A stretch of 64,000 nucleotides of DNA from Lysinibacillus cavernae (GCF_009724685.1 NZ_WMEF01000004.1:1-64000); one strand, 5' to 3'. Positions 47,104 through 56,841 are shown, counted from the first letter of the stretch. The notes: generated by a model from the letters alone, not told the origin. Numbers and translations: made by a program.

Positions 47104-47825
47104 AATGGATTATTGTAACAGGTGATTCAAGAGGTGTCGGAAGAGAGATTGTTCAACAAATCCTATCTGAAACAGATTTTGGTGTAATAGGTATTAGTCG
47201 TTCAAGCATAGAAGCAGCAGATGAACTGTTAGCAAAATACCCAGATCGTTTCAGGGCACTTTCTTATGATTTAACAGATGTAGATGGAATTAAGCAGTTG
47301 TACATGGATAAGATTCGTAAAATAGGTCCAATTCATGGGCTTGTTAATAATTCAGCAATGGCTTATGACGACATTGTTTCTAATTTAAATGTGCAACAAT
47401 TGCAGCAAATGTTCCAAGTGAACGTATTTTCAGCAATGCATCTATCAAAATATGCAATCAGAGATATGTTATTGCATAAAACACAGGGTTCAATCGTGCA
47501 TATTTCCTCAATCAGTGCTCATACAGGATATAAAGGTTTGAGCATGTACGCAGCATCAAAGGGAGCAATAGAGGCATTTTCAAAAAATACGGCTAGAGAA
47601 TGGGGAAGCAAAGGAATTCGTTCTAATTGTGTTGTACCAGGTTTTATGGAAACATCAATGAGTTCGACATTGACAGATGATCAAAAGGCACGTATTTATC
47701 AAAGAACCTCTTTAAAAAAGGAAACGGATGTTTCGAGTGTAGCAAGTACAGTACTTTTTTTACTCTCAGATCAAGCTAAGTCTATTACAGGAACAGTAGT
47801 GCATGTCGATAATGGAACGATTTAG
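47100..47825 (+). CDS. SDR-family oxidoreductase, FabG-like
   Basis: 241 aa. Classical short-chain dehydrogenase: VTGDSRGVGREI, NNSAMAYDD, catalytic Ser (HISSISAHTG), YAASKGAIEAFSKN, and the C-terminal ITGTVVHVDNG typical of FabG-like 3-oxoacyl reductases. Coupled to the acyl ligase, it may reduce a 3-oxoacyl-ACP to a 3-hydroxyacyl group, for example for hydroxybutyrylation of the sugar. A sugar-ketone reductase is the alternative. Confidence 0.85.
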   Translation: MKWIIVTGDSRGVGREIVQQILSETDFGVIGISRSSIEAADELLAKYPDRFRALSYDLTDVDGIKQLYMDKIRKIGPIHGLVNNSAMAYDDIVSNLNVQQLQQMFQVNVFSAMHLSKYAIRDMLLHKTQGSIVHISSISAHTGYKGLSMYAASKGAIEAFSKNTAREWGSKGIRSNCVVPGFMETSMSSTLTDDQKARIYQRTSLKKETDVSSVASTVLFLLSDQAKSITGTVVHVDNGTI

Positions 47826-47861
47826 GTAGAAGATTTCTATGTAAACTTAGGATGTGATTTT

Positions 47862-48584
47862 TTGAAAACAATTGTTATTATTCAAGCTAGAATAGGTTCT
47901 ACTCGACTTAGAGGAAAGATATTAAAACCTGTAGGAGATTCGAATGTACTGATGTATGTTACAAAGCGCTGTTCACAAATCAAAGGTGTGCATGAAGTAA
48001 TTGTTGCAACGACTTCAATGCCTCAAGATGATGCGATTGCAACTTGGTGTTTAGAAAATAATATTCGATGCTTCCGAGGTTCAGAAAATGACGTCCTATC
48101 CCGTTTTGTAGATTGTGCAAAGGAGTACGAGCCAGACTATGTTATGCGTGTAACGTCTGATTGTCCATTTGTTGATTACGAAATGGCAAGTGATATCGTT
48201 GAATTGATGACAAACGAGAATAAGGATATTGTTCTTATTGATGGAGAACAGCCACGCGGACTTGCGGTAGAACTAATTTCTTATCAGGCACTATTGCATA
48301 TTAATATAGCAGGTAAGGAAGAAAGGCATCGCGAGCATGTAACGTACTATGCCTATGAATTTGCAAATGAATTTGAGGCAGTAATCTATAAAGCACCTAC
48401 CAATCGTAATGCGCCTAAATTAAGGATTACATTAGACACAGAAGAAGATTATGCACTTATTTATAATGTAGCAAAGCATTTCAACAACCCACTTGTGTCG
48501 AGTGTAGATGTCATACAATACTTAAATAATCATCCCGAAGTAGCTAATTTGAATTCCCATATTGAGCAAAAGCCGGTGATATAA
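47862..48584 (+). CDS. pseF: CMP-nonulosonate synthetase-like cytidylyltransferase (SpsF/PseF family)
   Basis: 240 aa, TTG start with TTAGGATG upstream. SpsF-type nucleotidyltransferase: IVIIQARIGSTRLRGKIL, EVIVATTSMPQDDAI, CFRGSENDVLSRF, VMRVTSDCPFVD and HREHVTYYAY. In pse and sps clusters this family activates the nonulosonic acid with CTP. It is followed immediately by pseG and then pseI in the usual order. Confidence 0.88.
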   Translation: MKTIVIIQARIGSTRLRGKILKPVGDSNVLMYVTKRCSQIKGVHEVIVATTSMPQDDAIATWCLENNIRCFRGSENDVLSRFVDCAKEYEPDYVMRVTSDCPFVDYEMASDIVELMTNENKDIVLIDGEQPRGLAVELISYQALLHINIAGKEERHREHVTYYAYEFANEFEAVIYKAPTNRNAPKLRITLDTEEDYALIYNVAKHFNNPLVSSVDVIQYLNNHPEVANLNSHIEQKPVI

Positions 48585-49541
48585 GTGAAAGTCATAATTC
48601 GAGCAGATGCTTCAATTGAAATTGGTAGCGGTCACGTGATGCGTTGCCTAACTATTGCTAAGAAATTCCGTGAAGCAGGCTGTCAAGTGACATTTTGGAT
48701 GGAGCCTTTACCCGGAAATATAATAAACTTTGTGGCACAAGAAGGCTTTGACAATTTGGAAGAAGCTGATTACGCTGATCTCTATATTATTGATCATTAT
48801 GCACTTGATAAAGAATGGGAACAAGCGATTCGAAAGTATGCACAAAAAATTTTTGTGATAGATGATTTGGCCCGTTCACATGAATGTGATGTAGTGTTGG
48901 ATCAAAATATTGTACCAAATTATGCTACACGCTATGACGTGCTTGTACCTGAACATTGTATAAAGTTATTAGGACCGCAGTATTTAATTGTAAGAGATGA
49001 ATTTATTAAAGTACGTCAACAGCCAAGGGAACGCGGGGATATAGTGAAGCGTTTACTTGTCTTTATGGGAGGAAGCGATCCAACAAATGAAACAATGAAA
49101 GTATTACAGGCTCTTGATTATTTTATTTTTGAGCATGTCGATATCGTTGTTGGTCATGGCAATCCGTCAAAAGTACAAATCGAATCTATCTGTAACAAGC
49201 GTGGGTATCATTTTCATTGTCAAATTGACTATATGGCAATGCTCATGCAACAAGCTGATTTTGCCATTGGTACTGGAGGAGCAACGATGTGGGAACGATG
49301 CTATGTTGGGCTCCCTTCAAGTGCAACAATTGTAGCAGAAAATCAACGAGAAACAACTGAGTACGCAGAGAAGCTTAGTGTTGTGAACAATTTAGGTTGG
49401 CATGAGCAAGTGGCCGAAGATACATATAAGAGTTTGCTAAGTACCCTTACAGTTAATGAAATGGGGGCTAAGGGGCTTGCTTTAACTGCAAACAAGCAAC
49501 CAAATGCTTGGATGTACAAAATAATGGAGTTGATGAAATGA
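48585..49541 (+). CDS. pseG: UDP-2,4-diacetamido-2,4,6-trideoxy-altrose hydrolase PseG
   Basis: 318 aa, GTG start directly abutting the previous stop. PseG/SpsG family, GT-B-like: IRADASIEIGSGHVMRCLTIA, IDHYALDKEWE, VIDDLARSHECDVVLDQN and LVFMGGSDPTNET, then the nucleotide-binding FAIGTGGATMWERCYVGLPS. It removes UDP to free the trideoxy sugar before condensation with PEP. Its stop overlaps the pseI start (ATGA). Confidence 0.93.
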   Translation: MKVIIRADASIEIGSGHVMRCLTIAKKFREAGCQVTFWMEPLPGNIINFVAQEGFDNLEEADYADLYIIDHYALDKEWEQAIRKYAQKIFVIDDLARSHECDVVLDQNIVPNYATRYDVLVPEHCIKLLGPQYLIVRDEFIKVRQQPRERGDIVKRLLVFMGGSDPTNETMKVLQALDYFIFEHVDIVVGHGNPSKVQIESICNKRGYHFHCQIDYMAMLMQQADFAIGTGGATMWERCYVGLPSSATIVAENQRETTEYAEKLSVVNNLGWHEQVAEDTYKSLLSTLTVNEMGAKGLALTANKQPNAWMYKIMELMK

Positions 49542-50584
49542 TAAAAATAGGGCATAAAGAGATTGGTCGCCAAACAAAACCGTTTATTATTGCAGAAATG
49601 TCAGGCAATCATAACCAATCATTGGAACGTGCATTACACTTAGTTGAACTTGCCGCTGAGGCGGGGGTTGATGCATTAAAGTTACAAACATACACTCCAG
49701 ATACGATTACGCTAGATGTACATACAGGAGAGTTTTTTATTCAGGATAATGTGAATATTTGGAAAGGTAACTCTTTGTACAATTTATATAAAGAGGCATA
49801 TACACCATGGGAATGGCATCAAGAGATTTTTAATAAGGCGAAAGAGTTAGGATTACTTGCTTTTAGCTCTCCATTTGACGAAACGGCAGTCGACTTTCTA
49901 GAAACTCTTGATGTACCTGCTTATAAAATTGCATCATTTGAAAATGTGGATATACCGTTAATTCGAAAAGCTGCTCGCACTGGTAAACCAATTATTATTT
50001 CTACTGGTATGGCAACAGCAGCAGAGCTAGACGAAGCAGTTCGAGCTGCAAGAGCTGAAGGAAATCATCAAATTATTTTATTAAAATGTACAAGTACCTA
50101 CCCTGCTACACCAGCAAACTCTAATTTAGCTACTATACCTCATATGCGAGAGTTGTTTGGTACTGAAATTGGTTTATCAGATCATACGATGGGTGTTGGT
50201 GTATCGGTTGCTGCCGTAACTCTTGGGGCAACAGTTATTGAAAAGCATTTTACTACCTCTCGTGCTGATGGGGGAGTGGATTCTGCATTTTCAATGGAGC
50301 CACATGAGTTAAAAATGCTTGTAGAGGAAACTGAAAGAGCATGGCAAAGCTTAGGGCAGGTTCAGTATGGTCCAACAGAAGCTGAAAAGGACTCAACTAA
50401 ATTCCGACGTTCATTATATATAGGGGAAGACTTAAAAGCAGGCGACGTTTTAACAAAAGAAAATCTTAGAAATGTTCGACCAGGTTTGGGTCTGCCAACA
50501 AAATACTATGATTTAGTACTTGGAAAGACTGTTAAGCAAGATGTGAAGAAGGGAACACCTTTAAGTTGGGAGTTATTACTGTGA
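49538..50584 (+). CDS. pseI: pseudaminic acid synthase
   Basis: 348 aa from ATG 49538. NeuB family: PFIIAEMSGNHNQSLERA, DALKLQTYTPDTI, FSSPFDETAVDFLE, IISTGMATAAELDEA, LLKCTSTYPATP and GLSDHTMG, with a C-terminal SAF antifreeze-like domain (about 285-345, RRSLYIGEDLKAGDVL). It condenses PEP with the 6-deoxy-altrose sugar to give pseudaminic acid. The EMSGNHN motif is typical of PseI rather than sialic or legionaminic synthases. Confidence 0.95.
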   Translation: MIKIGHKEIGRQTKPFIIAEMSGNHNQSLERALHLVELAAEAGVDALKLQTYTPDTITLDVHTGEFFIQDNVNIWKGNSLYNLYKEAYTPWEWHQEIFNKAKELGLLAFSSPFDETAVDFLETLDVPAYKIASFENVDIPLIRKAARTGKPIIISTGMATAAELDEAVRAARAEGNHQIILLKCTSTYPATPANSNLATIPHMRELFGTEIGLSDHTMGVGVSVAAVTLGATVIEKHFTTSRADGGVDSAFSMEPHELKMLVEETERAWQSLGQVQYGPTEAEKDSTKFRRSLYIGEDLKAGDVLTKENLRNVRPGLGLPTKYYDLVLGKTVKQDVKKGTPLSWELLL

Positions 50585-51915
50585 ATGAATTAAAAGAAAT
50601 GGACGAATTGTTTGATCGACTTTTTCCAATTATGCGTAGTATTACAGGAGTAGGTGTTCGAGAAACAATTCGTATCCTACAAGAATATATTCCACTTGAA
50701 ATGGAAGGAATTCCAACAGGTACAGAAGTATTTGATTGGGAAATTCCAAAAGAGTGGGTTATACGGGAAGCTTGGATTAAGGATGAGCATGGTGAGACAA
50801 TCATTGATATAAAGGATTTAAATTTACATGTTGTAAATTATAGTGAACCTATAGATATGTGGCTTTCCCTTGAGGAATTAAAGCAACATGTTCATACGAT
50901 TCCCCATTTACCAGAAGCTGTGCCTTATGTTATCTCCTATTATAAGGAACGTTGGGGTTTTTGCATGAGTCAAAATCAATTAGATACTCTTCCTCAAGGA
51001 AACTATCATGTTTATATCGATAGTGAAAAAGTGGATGGAGAATTGAATTTTGCTCAAGCTATATTGCCTGGAAAATCAAAAAAAGAAGTTTTAATTAGTA
51101 CATATATTTGTCATCCTTCTATGGCTAATAACGAATTAAGTGGACCAATTGTTGCAGCCTTTTTATATAATCGCCTTAAACAATGGGAAAATAGAGAGCT
51201 AACTTATCGATTTGTTTTTTTACCTGAAACAATTGGATCTATTGCATATTTATCAAAATACGGACAACATTTAAAGGAGAATATGTATTCTGGAGTGGTA
51301 TTAACATGTCTAGGGGGAAAAGAGAAGAAGCTAAGTTATAAAGCTTCCCGTAATAATGAATCACCATTAAATCTTTTACTGCAATATTTAAATAGTAAAG
51401 AGAATCCAAATTTACTTATTAGACCATTTAGTCCGCTAAATGGATCGGATGAAAGACAATTTTGTTCGCCTGGGTTTAATTTACCTGTTGGGCAATTTGC
51501 AAAAATGACTTACGGGACATATCCTGGTTATCATAATTCGCTTGATACTAAGGAATCGATGTCAATAGAAGCACTTTTAGATAGTGTTAATGAAATAGAA
51601 AATATTTTAAAGTTACAAGAATTAAATGGTTATTATGTCAATAAAAAACCCTATGGTGAACCTAAATTGGGAAAATATAATTTATATCCTGATATTAATG
51701 CTCCAGCTTTACGTGGAAGATCGAATAATACAAACATTGATAATCGACAACAATTAAATCAGATTTTAACTTTACTAAGTTATTCTGATGGTAAGCACAG
51801 ATTATTAGATCTAATAAAAAATTATCCACTAGAAGATTATAAAACTTCAATTGATATATTAAAAGAACATCAATTACTTGAAGGTCCATTTTACGAGGAG
51901 AAGGGGTTATTTTAG
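50581..51915 (+). CDS. aminopeptidase-like DUF4910/DUF2172 family protein
   Basis: 444 aa from GTG 50581, which has GGGAG eight nt upstream and overlaps the pseI stop. The family combines an M28-like aminopeptidase fold with an inserted DUF2172 domain and a C-terminal winged helix (about 385-440). Metal-site-like motifs are visible: ICHPSMANNELSG (relatives usually have an Asp where this has NN), PETIGSIAYLS, GSDERQFCSPG and YHNSLDT. Members recur in bacterial polysaccharide clusters with no established reaction; hydrolysis or aminoacyl transfer on sugar amines are possibilities. Base composition is more AT-rich than its pse neighbours. Confidence 0.8.
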   Translation: MNELKEMDELFDRLFPIMRSITGVGVRETIRILQEYIPLEMEGIPTGTEVFDWEIPKEWVIREAWIKDEHGETIIDIKDLNLHVVNYSEPIDMWLSLEELKQHVHTIPHLPEAVPYVISYYKERWGFCMSQNQLDTLPQGNYHVYIDSEKVDGELNFAQAILPGKSKKEVLISTYICHPSMANNELSGPIVAAFLYNRLKQWENRELTYRFVFLPETIGSIAYLSKYGQHLKENMYSGVVLTCLGGKEKKLSYKASRNNESPLNLLLQYLNSKENPNLLIRPFSPLNGSDERQFCSPGFNLPVGQFAKMTYGTYPGYHNSLDTKESMSIEALLDSVNEIENILKLQELNGYYVNKKPYGEPKLGKYNLYPDINAPALRGRSNNTNIDNRQQLNQILTLLSYSDGKHRLLDLIKNYPLEDYKTSIDILKEHQLLEGPFYEEKGLF

Positions 51916-52721
51916 TGAGAGTATTATTACTAACAGGATCACATCCGAGACATTTATATGTAGTGAATAAACTAGCTGAATTAGGTATAGTAGCTGCTCA
52001 TGTTATGGAAGTCCGAGAAGCGTTTGTCCCTCAACCACCAGCCAATCTAGAAGAAATTGATCGCCTGAATTTTATTCGACATTTTGCAGATAGAGATGAA
52101 GCCGAACAGCGCCAATTTGTAGGACACGAAAAAGTACAACATGAGATTCCAACTTTAAATGTGTCTTTAACACAGTTAAATAGTGAGGAAACAATTAAGT
52201 GGATTGCTTCACAATCATTTGATATAGCTATCAGTTATGGAGTACATAAGTTATCTGACGAGTTGTTAAATGTTTTACCAAAGCATTCATGGAATATTCA
52301 TGGTGGATTATCACCTTGGTATAAGGGAAACACTACACTATTTTGGCCATTCTTTATGTTACGACCAAATTGGGCAGGTATGACAATTCACAGATTATCA
52401 GCACGATTAGATGCAGGAGATATTGTCCATCAATCAGTTCCGAATCTAGATTATGGTGATAAGCTTCATGATGTTGCTTGTAAAGCGGTCGTTCAAGTTG
52501 CTAAGGATTTATCTACAATTCTAACTACAACAACTCTTGACCAAGTAGAATATCATCCACAAAAAGCAAACGGGAAACTATGGATAGGTAATGATTGGAT
52601 GCCTCAGCATCTACGTTTTGTTTATAATCAATATAATAATGATATTGTAGATCAGTTATTAGACGGAAAAATACCAAGAATCGATCCTCCTGTTATTTCT
52701 GCTTTGAGAAATGAGGAATAG
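51915..52721 (+). CDS. formyltransferase family protein
   Basis: 268 aa, GTG start overlapping the previous stop by one base. Methionyl-tRNA-formyltransferase-type core: the catalytic region SYGVHKLSDELLNVLPKHSW then NIHGGLSPWYKG, and the Asp of RLDAGDIVHQS. The family uses N10-formyl-tetrahydrofolate; stand-alone members in glycan clusters N-formylate amino-sugars. The N-terminal LLTGSHPRHLYV differs from true Fmt. It probably formylates one amino group of the pseudaminic-type or 3-amino-deoxy sugar. Confidence 0.85.
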   Translation: MRVLLLTGSHPRHLYVVNKLAELGIVAAHVMEVREAFVPQPPANLEEIDRLNFIRHFADRDEAEQRQFVGHEKVQHEIPTLNVSLTQLNSEETIKWIASQSFDIAISYGVHKLSDELLNVLPKHSWNIHGGLSPWYKGNTTLFWPFFMLRPNWAGMTIHRLSARLDAGDIVHQSVPNLDYGDKLHDVACKAVVQVAKDLSTILTTTTLDQVEYHPQKANGKLWIGNDWMPQHLRFVYNQYNNDIVDQLLDGKIPRIDPPVISALRNEE

Positions 52722-52723
52722 TT

Positions 52724-53866
52724 ATGAAAAAATTGCCTAAATTTCTTTCCTATGGTCGTCAATCTATTGATGAGGATGACATACAGATCGTTATAGAAAC
52801 ATTACGCTCGCCTTATTTAACTCAGGGTCCAAAAATTGAACAGTTTGAACAGGTGATAGCCAATTATGTTGGCGCTCAATATGCAGTTGCTTTTTGTAAC
52901 GGAACAGCGGCACTTCACGCAGCTTGTTATGCAGCAGGTATACATGAAGGAGATGAGGTAATAACTTCACCGATTACATTTGCGGCTAGTGCTAACTGTG
53001 TGCGTTATTTGGGAGGAACGGTTGTCTTTGCAGATATTGATGCAAAGACTTACAATATTAATCCTGAAGAGATAAGAAAAAAGATAACACCAAATACAAA
53101 GGCAATTATCCCAGTTGATTTTACAGGTCAACCAGCAGATATGGATGCTATCATGGACATCGCACGTGAACATAACCTAGTTGTCATCGAAGACGGTGCT
53201 CATTCTCTTGGTGCTGAATATAAAGGAGAAAAAGTTGGTACACAGGCAGATATGACAATGTTTAGCTTCCATCCCGTTAAGCCAATAACGACAGCTGAAG
53301 GCGGTATTATTGTAACGAATAATGAGGAATATTATCGTAAATTACAATTATTCCGTAGTCATGGTATTGAACAAACTGACTTTTCAGTTGATCAAGGAGG
53401 TTGGTATTATGAAATGACTGACCTTGGCTATAATTATCGAATGACGGATTTACAAGCAGCACTTGGTTTATCTCAAATTAAAAAAATTGATACGTTTATC
53501 CAACAACGTCGTGAAATTGCTGCATTTTATACGGAGGCATTTCAAGATATAGAAGGAATTATCGTTCCACAGCAGCTAGAGGGAACTAATTCCGGCTGGC
53601 ATTTGTATATGGTTCAGCTTGAGGGAATATCGCGTAAGTTTGTGTTTGAACAAATGAGAACTTTAAATATAGGCGTTCATGTACATTATATTCCTGTCTA
53701 TTGGCACCCATATTATCAGCAGTTGGGGTATAAACGCGGAGTATGCCCAATTGCTGAAAAGTGGTACGAAAAAGCTTTAACATTACCAATTCATCCAAAT
53801 ATGACAGTAGAAGATTTATCAATAATTGTGTCGAATATTAAAGAATTACTAAAACAACCGAAATAA
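52724..53866 (+). CDS. pseC: UDP-4-amino-4,6-dideoxy-N-acetyl-altrosamine transaminase
   Basis: 380 aa, ATG two bases after the previous stop. DegT-type PLP aminotransferase: LSYGRQSIDEDDIQIVIETL, AFCNGTAALHAA, ITFAASANCVRYLGG, IEDGAHSLGAEY and the PLP Lys in MFSFHPVKPITTAEGG. It transfers an amino group to C4 of the product of PseB. In many genomes pseC is next to pseB; here they are 20 kb apart. A terminator follows at 53879. Confidence 0.93.
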   Translation: MKKLPKFLSYGRQSIDEDDIQIVIETLRSPYLTQGPKIEQFEQVIANYVGAQYAVAFCNGTAALHAACYAAGIHEGDEVITSPITFAASANCVRYLGGTVVFADIDAKTYNINPEEIRKKITPNTKAIIPVDFTGQPADMDAIMDIAREHNLVVIEDGAHSLGAEYKGEKVGTQADMTMFSFHPVKPITTAEGGIIVTNNEEYYRKLQLFRSHGIEQTDFSVDQGGWYYEMTDLGYNYRMTDLQAALGLSQIKKIDTFIQQRREIAAFYTEAFQDIEGIIVPQQLEGTNSGWHLYMVQLEGISRKFVFEQMRTLNIGVHVHYIPVYWHPYYQQLGYKRGVCPIAEKWYEKALTLPIHPNMTVEDLSIIVSNIKELLKQPK

Positions 53867-53878
53867 GTAGTACAACAC

Positions 53879-53912
53879 ACAGCTTGCTCTTAAAAGAGTA
53901 AGCTGTTTTTAA
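53879..53912 (+). terminator. terminator after pseC
   Basis: ACAGCTTGCTCTT (53879-53891) pairs with AAGAGTAAGCTGT (53894-53906) with one mismatch, then TTTT. Confidence 0.85.
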
Positions 53913-53926
53913 CAGGAGTTGACGAT

Positions 53927-55141
53927 ATGATTAATTTTCATCCACTAGCTAATCTACCTAAAATGAAAATTTCGGAAAATCCAAGCATGCAGCATTATAA
54001 TCCTGTTTCTATGCAAGAGCTTTTTATGATTCAAAATGTTGCAAATCAAATAAATTCAAGAGCTCAAATTTTTCTAGTTATTGGTGTCGGTGGTTCTTTT
54101 CTTGGTGCACGTGCGGTAATTGATGCTCTAACTCCTTATTTCCATACTAATAATGGTGTCGAAATTTTATATGCTGGAAATAATATGAGTGGTGCGTATT
54201 TAAAGCAGCTATTGTCTTATTTAAATACGAAGGACGTTTATGTCAATGTTATTTCAAAGTCTGGTTCAACGATGGAACCGGCCCTTGCCTTTCGAGTTGT
54301 AAAAAAATATATGGAGGGACGATATGGTAAGGAGTCACGTAAAAGAATAATTGTTACTACTGATGCTGAAAAAGGAATCTTAAAGCAAATTGCCATTAAA
54401 GAAGGATATCGCCAATTTCCTGTTCCGTCTGAAGTTGGAGGACGTTATTCAGTATTTACGCCAGTGGGTTTATTACCAATTGCAGTTGCAGGTATTGATA
54501 TAGAAGCTTTTGTTCGTGGTGGAAGACAAGCAGAATTAGATTTTTCTAGTGAATCGAATAGTGCAGTCGATTATGCTTGTGATCGTTATGCATTATATAA
54601 ACAAGGTTATTCAGTTGAACTGCTTGCCTCATTTGAGCCAAGACTTAATAAATTGCATGAATGGTGGAAACAGCTATTTGGAGAAAGTGAAGGGAAAGAA
54701 CAGAAAGGGTTATATCCTTCAACCGTGAACTATTCGACAGATTTACATGCTATTGGACAGTTTATTCAAGATGGTAGTCGTATTATGTTTGAAACACTTA
54801 TTCACTTTGATAATATCGAAGAAGATATTGAAATCCCTTTTTCTGCTGAAAATATAGATGGTCTGAATTATTTAGCTGGTCGATCAATGAATGAGGTAAA
54901 TGCAACATCAAAAGATGGGGTAGCACTCGCACATGAAGAAGGTGGCGTACCTGTTATTCGTATAGAATTGCCAAAATTAGATGCATATCATGTTGGATAT
55001 TTGATGATGTTCTTTATGAAAGCATGTGTTATCAGTGCTAACTTACTTGAGGTGAATCCATTTGATCAGCCTGGTGTAGAAGCATATAAAAAGAAAATGT
55101 TAGAGTTGTTAAAGGAAGATGTGGTGAAGGTTCGTGCATAA
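53927..55141 (+). CDS. pgi: glucose-6-phosphate isomerase
   Basis: 404 aa, ATG with ACAGGAG upstream. PGI signatures VIGVGGSFLGARAVIDAL, VISKSGSTMEPALAF and PSTVNYSTDLHAIGQFIQDG are visible. It is about 45 residues shorter than the usual 450-aa Bacillus enzyme, with the shortening at the N-terminus. It interconverts fructose-6-P and glucose-6-P, linking central metabolism to glucose-1-P for RmlA and amino-sugar supply. The short form inside a glycan cluster suggests a dedicated copy. Stop and next start overlap. Confidence 0.9.
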   Translation: MINFHPLANLPKMKISENPSMQHYNPVSMQELFMIQNVANQINSRAQIFLVIGVGGSFLGARAVIDALTPYFHTNNGVEILYAGNNMSGAYLKQLLSYLNTKDVYVNVISKSGSTMEPALAFRVVKKYMEGRYGKESRKRIIVTTDAEKGILKQIAIKEGYRQFPVPSEVGGRYSVFTPVGLLPIAVAGIDIEAFVRGGRQAELDFSSESNSAVDYACDRYALYKQGYSVELLASFEPRLNKLHEWWKQLFGESEGKEQKGLYPSTVNYSTDLHAIGQFIQDGSRIMFETLIHFDNIEEDIEIPFSAENIDGLNYLAGRSMNEVNATSKDGVALAHEEGGVPVIRIELPKLDAYHVGYLMMFFMKACVISANLLEVNPFDQPGVEAYKKKMLELLKEDVVKVRA

Positions 55142-56831
55142 AGAATTGTATAAGTTATGGCGACAAAAAGCGAATCGTATGTATCAAGATGAACTGCTAG
55201 AAATTGGTGATAATAAACAAACGATGGAAGATCATTTCTATCAGTTAGTTCCTTTCGGTACAGGCGGGATGAGAGGGAAGCTAGGAGCTGGCACTAATCG
55301 TATCAATATTCATACCATTCGTTTAGTAGCTGAAGGATTAGCTCGTCAAATTGAAAGTCAGGGAGAAGTAGCGAAAATAAGTGGTGTCGTTATTGCTTAT
55401 GATACACGTCATTTTTCACAGGAGTTTGCTTATGAAACAGCAGGAGTTTTGGCAGTATATGGTATCCGGAGCTATGTATTTAGTGAAAGTCGACCAACTC
55501 CTGAATTAAGTTTTGCCATTCGATATTTAGCGGCTTATGCTGGAGTAGTTATTACAGCCAGTCATAATCCTAAAGAATATAATGGTTTTAAAGTTTATGG
55601 GCAAGATGGAGCACAGTTAACACCTCAATTTGCCGATGAAGTCTCTGAACATATGAAAAGTGTAGAAGATATTTTTAAAATTCATTCCCTAACAAAAGAC
55701 GAACTATTTACATCGGGTTATTGCATTGAGATTCTAGAAAAGTTGGATGATGCGTATAATTCAGCTCTAAAAACACTTGTTCATGTTAATGGCAAAAAGG
55801 ATATAAACATTGTCTATACACCCTTACATGGTGCAGGTCTTGTGCCGACTAAGCGTGCTTTAAAAGATGCAGGCTTTACAAATGTACATATTGTTAACGA
55901 ACAAGCTATTCAAGATGGCGATTTTTCAACAGTGTTGTATCCAAATCCTGAAGAAACTCTTGCCTTTGAAATGGGGATTGATTTAGGAAAGAAAGTTGGA
56001 GCTGAATTAATACTAGCTACAGATCCAGATGCAGATCGTCTTGGTGTAGCGATACTTAATGGTGATTATTATCAGCTATTAACAGGGAATCAGCTTGGTG
56101 CCCTATTATTAAACTATATACTTTCTACAAAGCAACAAGCAGGAACTTTACCTTTGAATGGGGCAATGTTAAAAACTATTGTAACCTCTGAGTTAGGGAC
56201 AGCAATTGCAGATAGTTTTAATATACAAACGATAAATACACTTACAGGCTTTAAATACATTGCTGAGAAAATCGCAGAATTTGAAACAACTAGTGAGCAT
56301 TCGTTTTTATTTGGATATGAAGAAAGCTACGGTTATCTAGCAGGGAATTTTGTAAGAGATAAAGATGCAGTACAAATTGCACTCTTAACCGCAGAAATGG
56401 CTTCTTATTATAAAGAGCAAAATCTATCACTTTTAGATGTGCTGAACTCCCTCTACCAGCAACATGGATACTATCAAGAAAAGTTGTTGTCATTTACATA
56501 TGAGGGGATGGAGGGGCAGAAACGAATAATCAATATTATGGAGCACTTTAGAAACAAAAAATCTGTTGAAATAGCTGGAATCAAAGTTATAGCAAAAGAA
56601 GATTACAAAGTTGGTTTTACATATCTTGCAAATGGTGAGAAACAAAAATTAACTTTACCGAAAACAGATGTTCTCAAATATAGATTAAAAGATGATTCAT
56701 GGATTTGTATTCGACCTTCTGGAACAGAACCAAAATGCAAAGTTTATATAGGTGTTAAAAAGGAAAGTAAAGCAGAGGCAGATGAAACTGTAGCTAATAT
56801 TGAAGAATTTATACGTGAATTAATTTTATAA
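55134..56831 (+). CDS. phosphoglucomutase / phosphomannomutase
   Basis: 565 aa, GTG start inside the end of pgi. Alpha-D-phosphohexomutase: FGTGGMRGKLGAGTNRIN, the phosphoserine loop VITASHNPKEYNG, metal loop ATDPDADRLGVAI, FGYEESYGYLAG and the phosphate-binding CIRPSGTEPKCK. PgcA type, converting glucose-6-P to glucose-1-P. With pgi it would feed RmlA in the cluster. The length is typical. Confidence 0.94.
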   Translation: MHKELYKLWRQKANRMYQDELLEIGDNKQTMEDHFYQLVPFGTGGMRGKLGAGTNRINIHTIRLVAEGLARQIESQGEVAKISGVVIAYDTRHFSQEFAYETAGVLAVYGIRSYVFSESRPTPELSFAIRYLAAYAGVVITASHNPKEYNGFKVYGQDGAQLTPQFADEVSEHMKSVEDIFKIHSLTKDELFTSGYCIEILEKLDDAYNSALKTLVHVNGKKDINIVYTPLHGAGLVPTKRALKDAGFTNVHIVNEQAIQDGDFSTVLYPNPEETLAFEMGIDLGKKVGAELILATDPDADRLGVAILNGDYYQLLTGNQLGALLLNYILSTKQQAGTLPLNGAMLKTIVTSELGTAIADSFNIQTINTLTGFKYIAEKIAEFETTSEHSFLFGYEESYGYLAGNFVRDKDAVQIALLTAEMASYYKEQNLSLLDVLNSLYQQHGYYQEKLLSFTYEGMEGQKRIINIMEHFRNKKSVEIAGIKVIAKEDYKVGFTYLANGEKQKLTLPKTDVLKYRLKDDSWICIRPSGTEPKCKVYIGVKKESKAEADETVANIEEFIRELIL

Positions 56832-56841
56832 TTTAGTTTGT

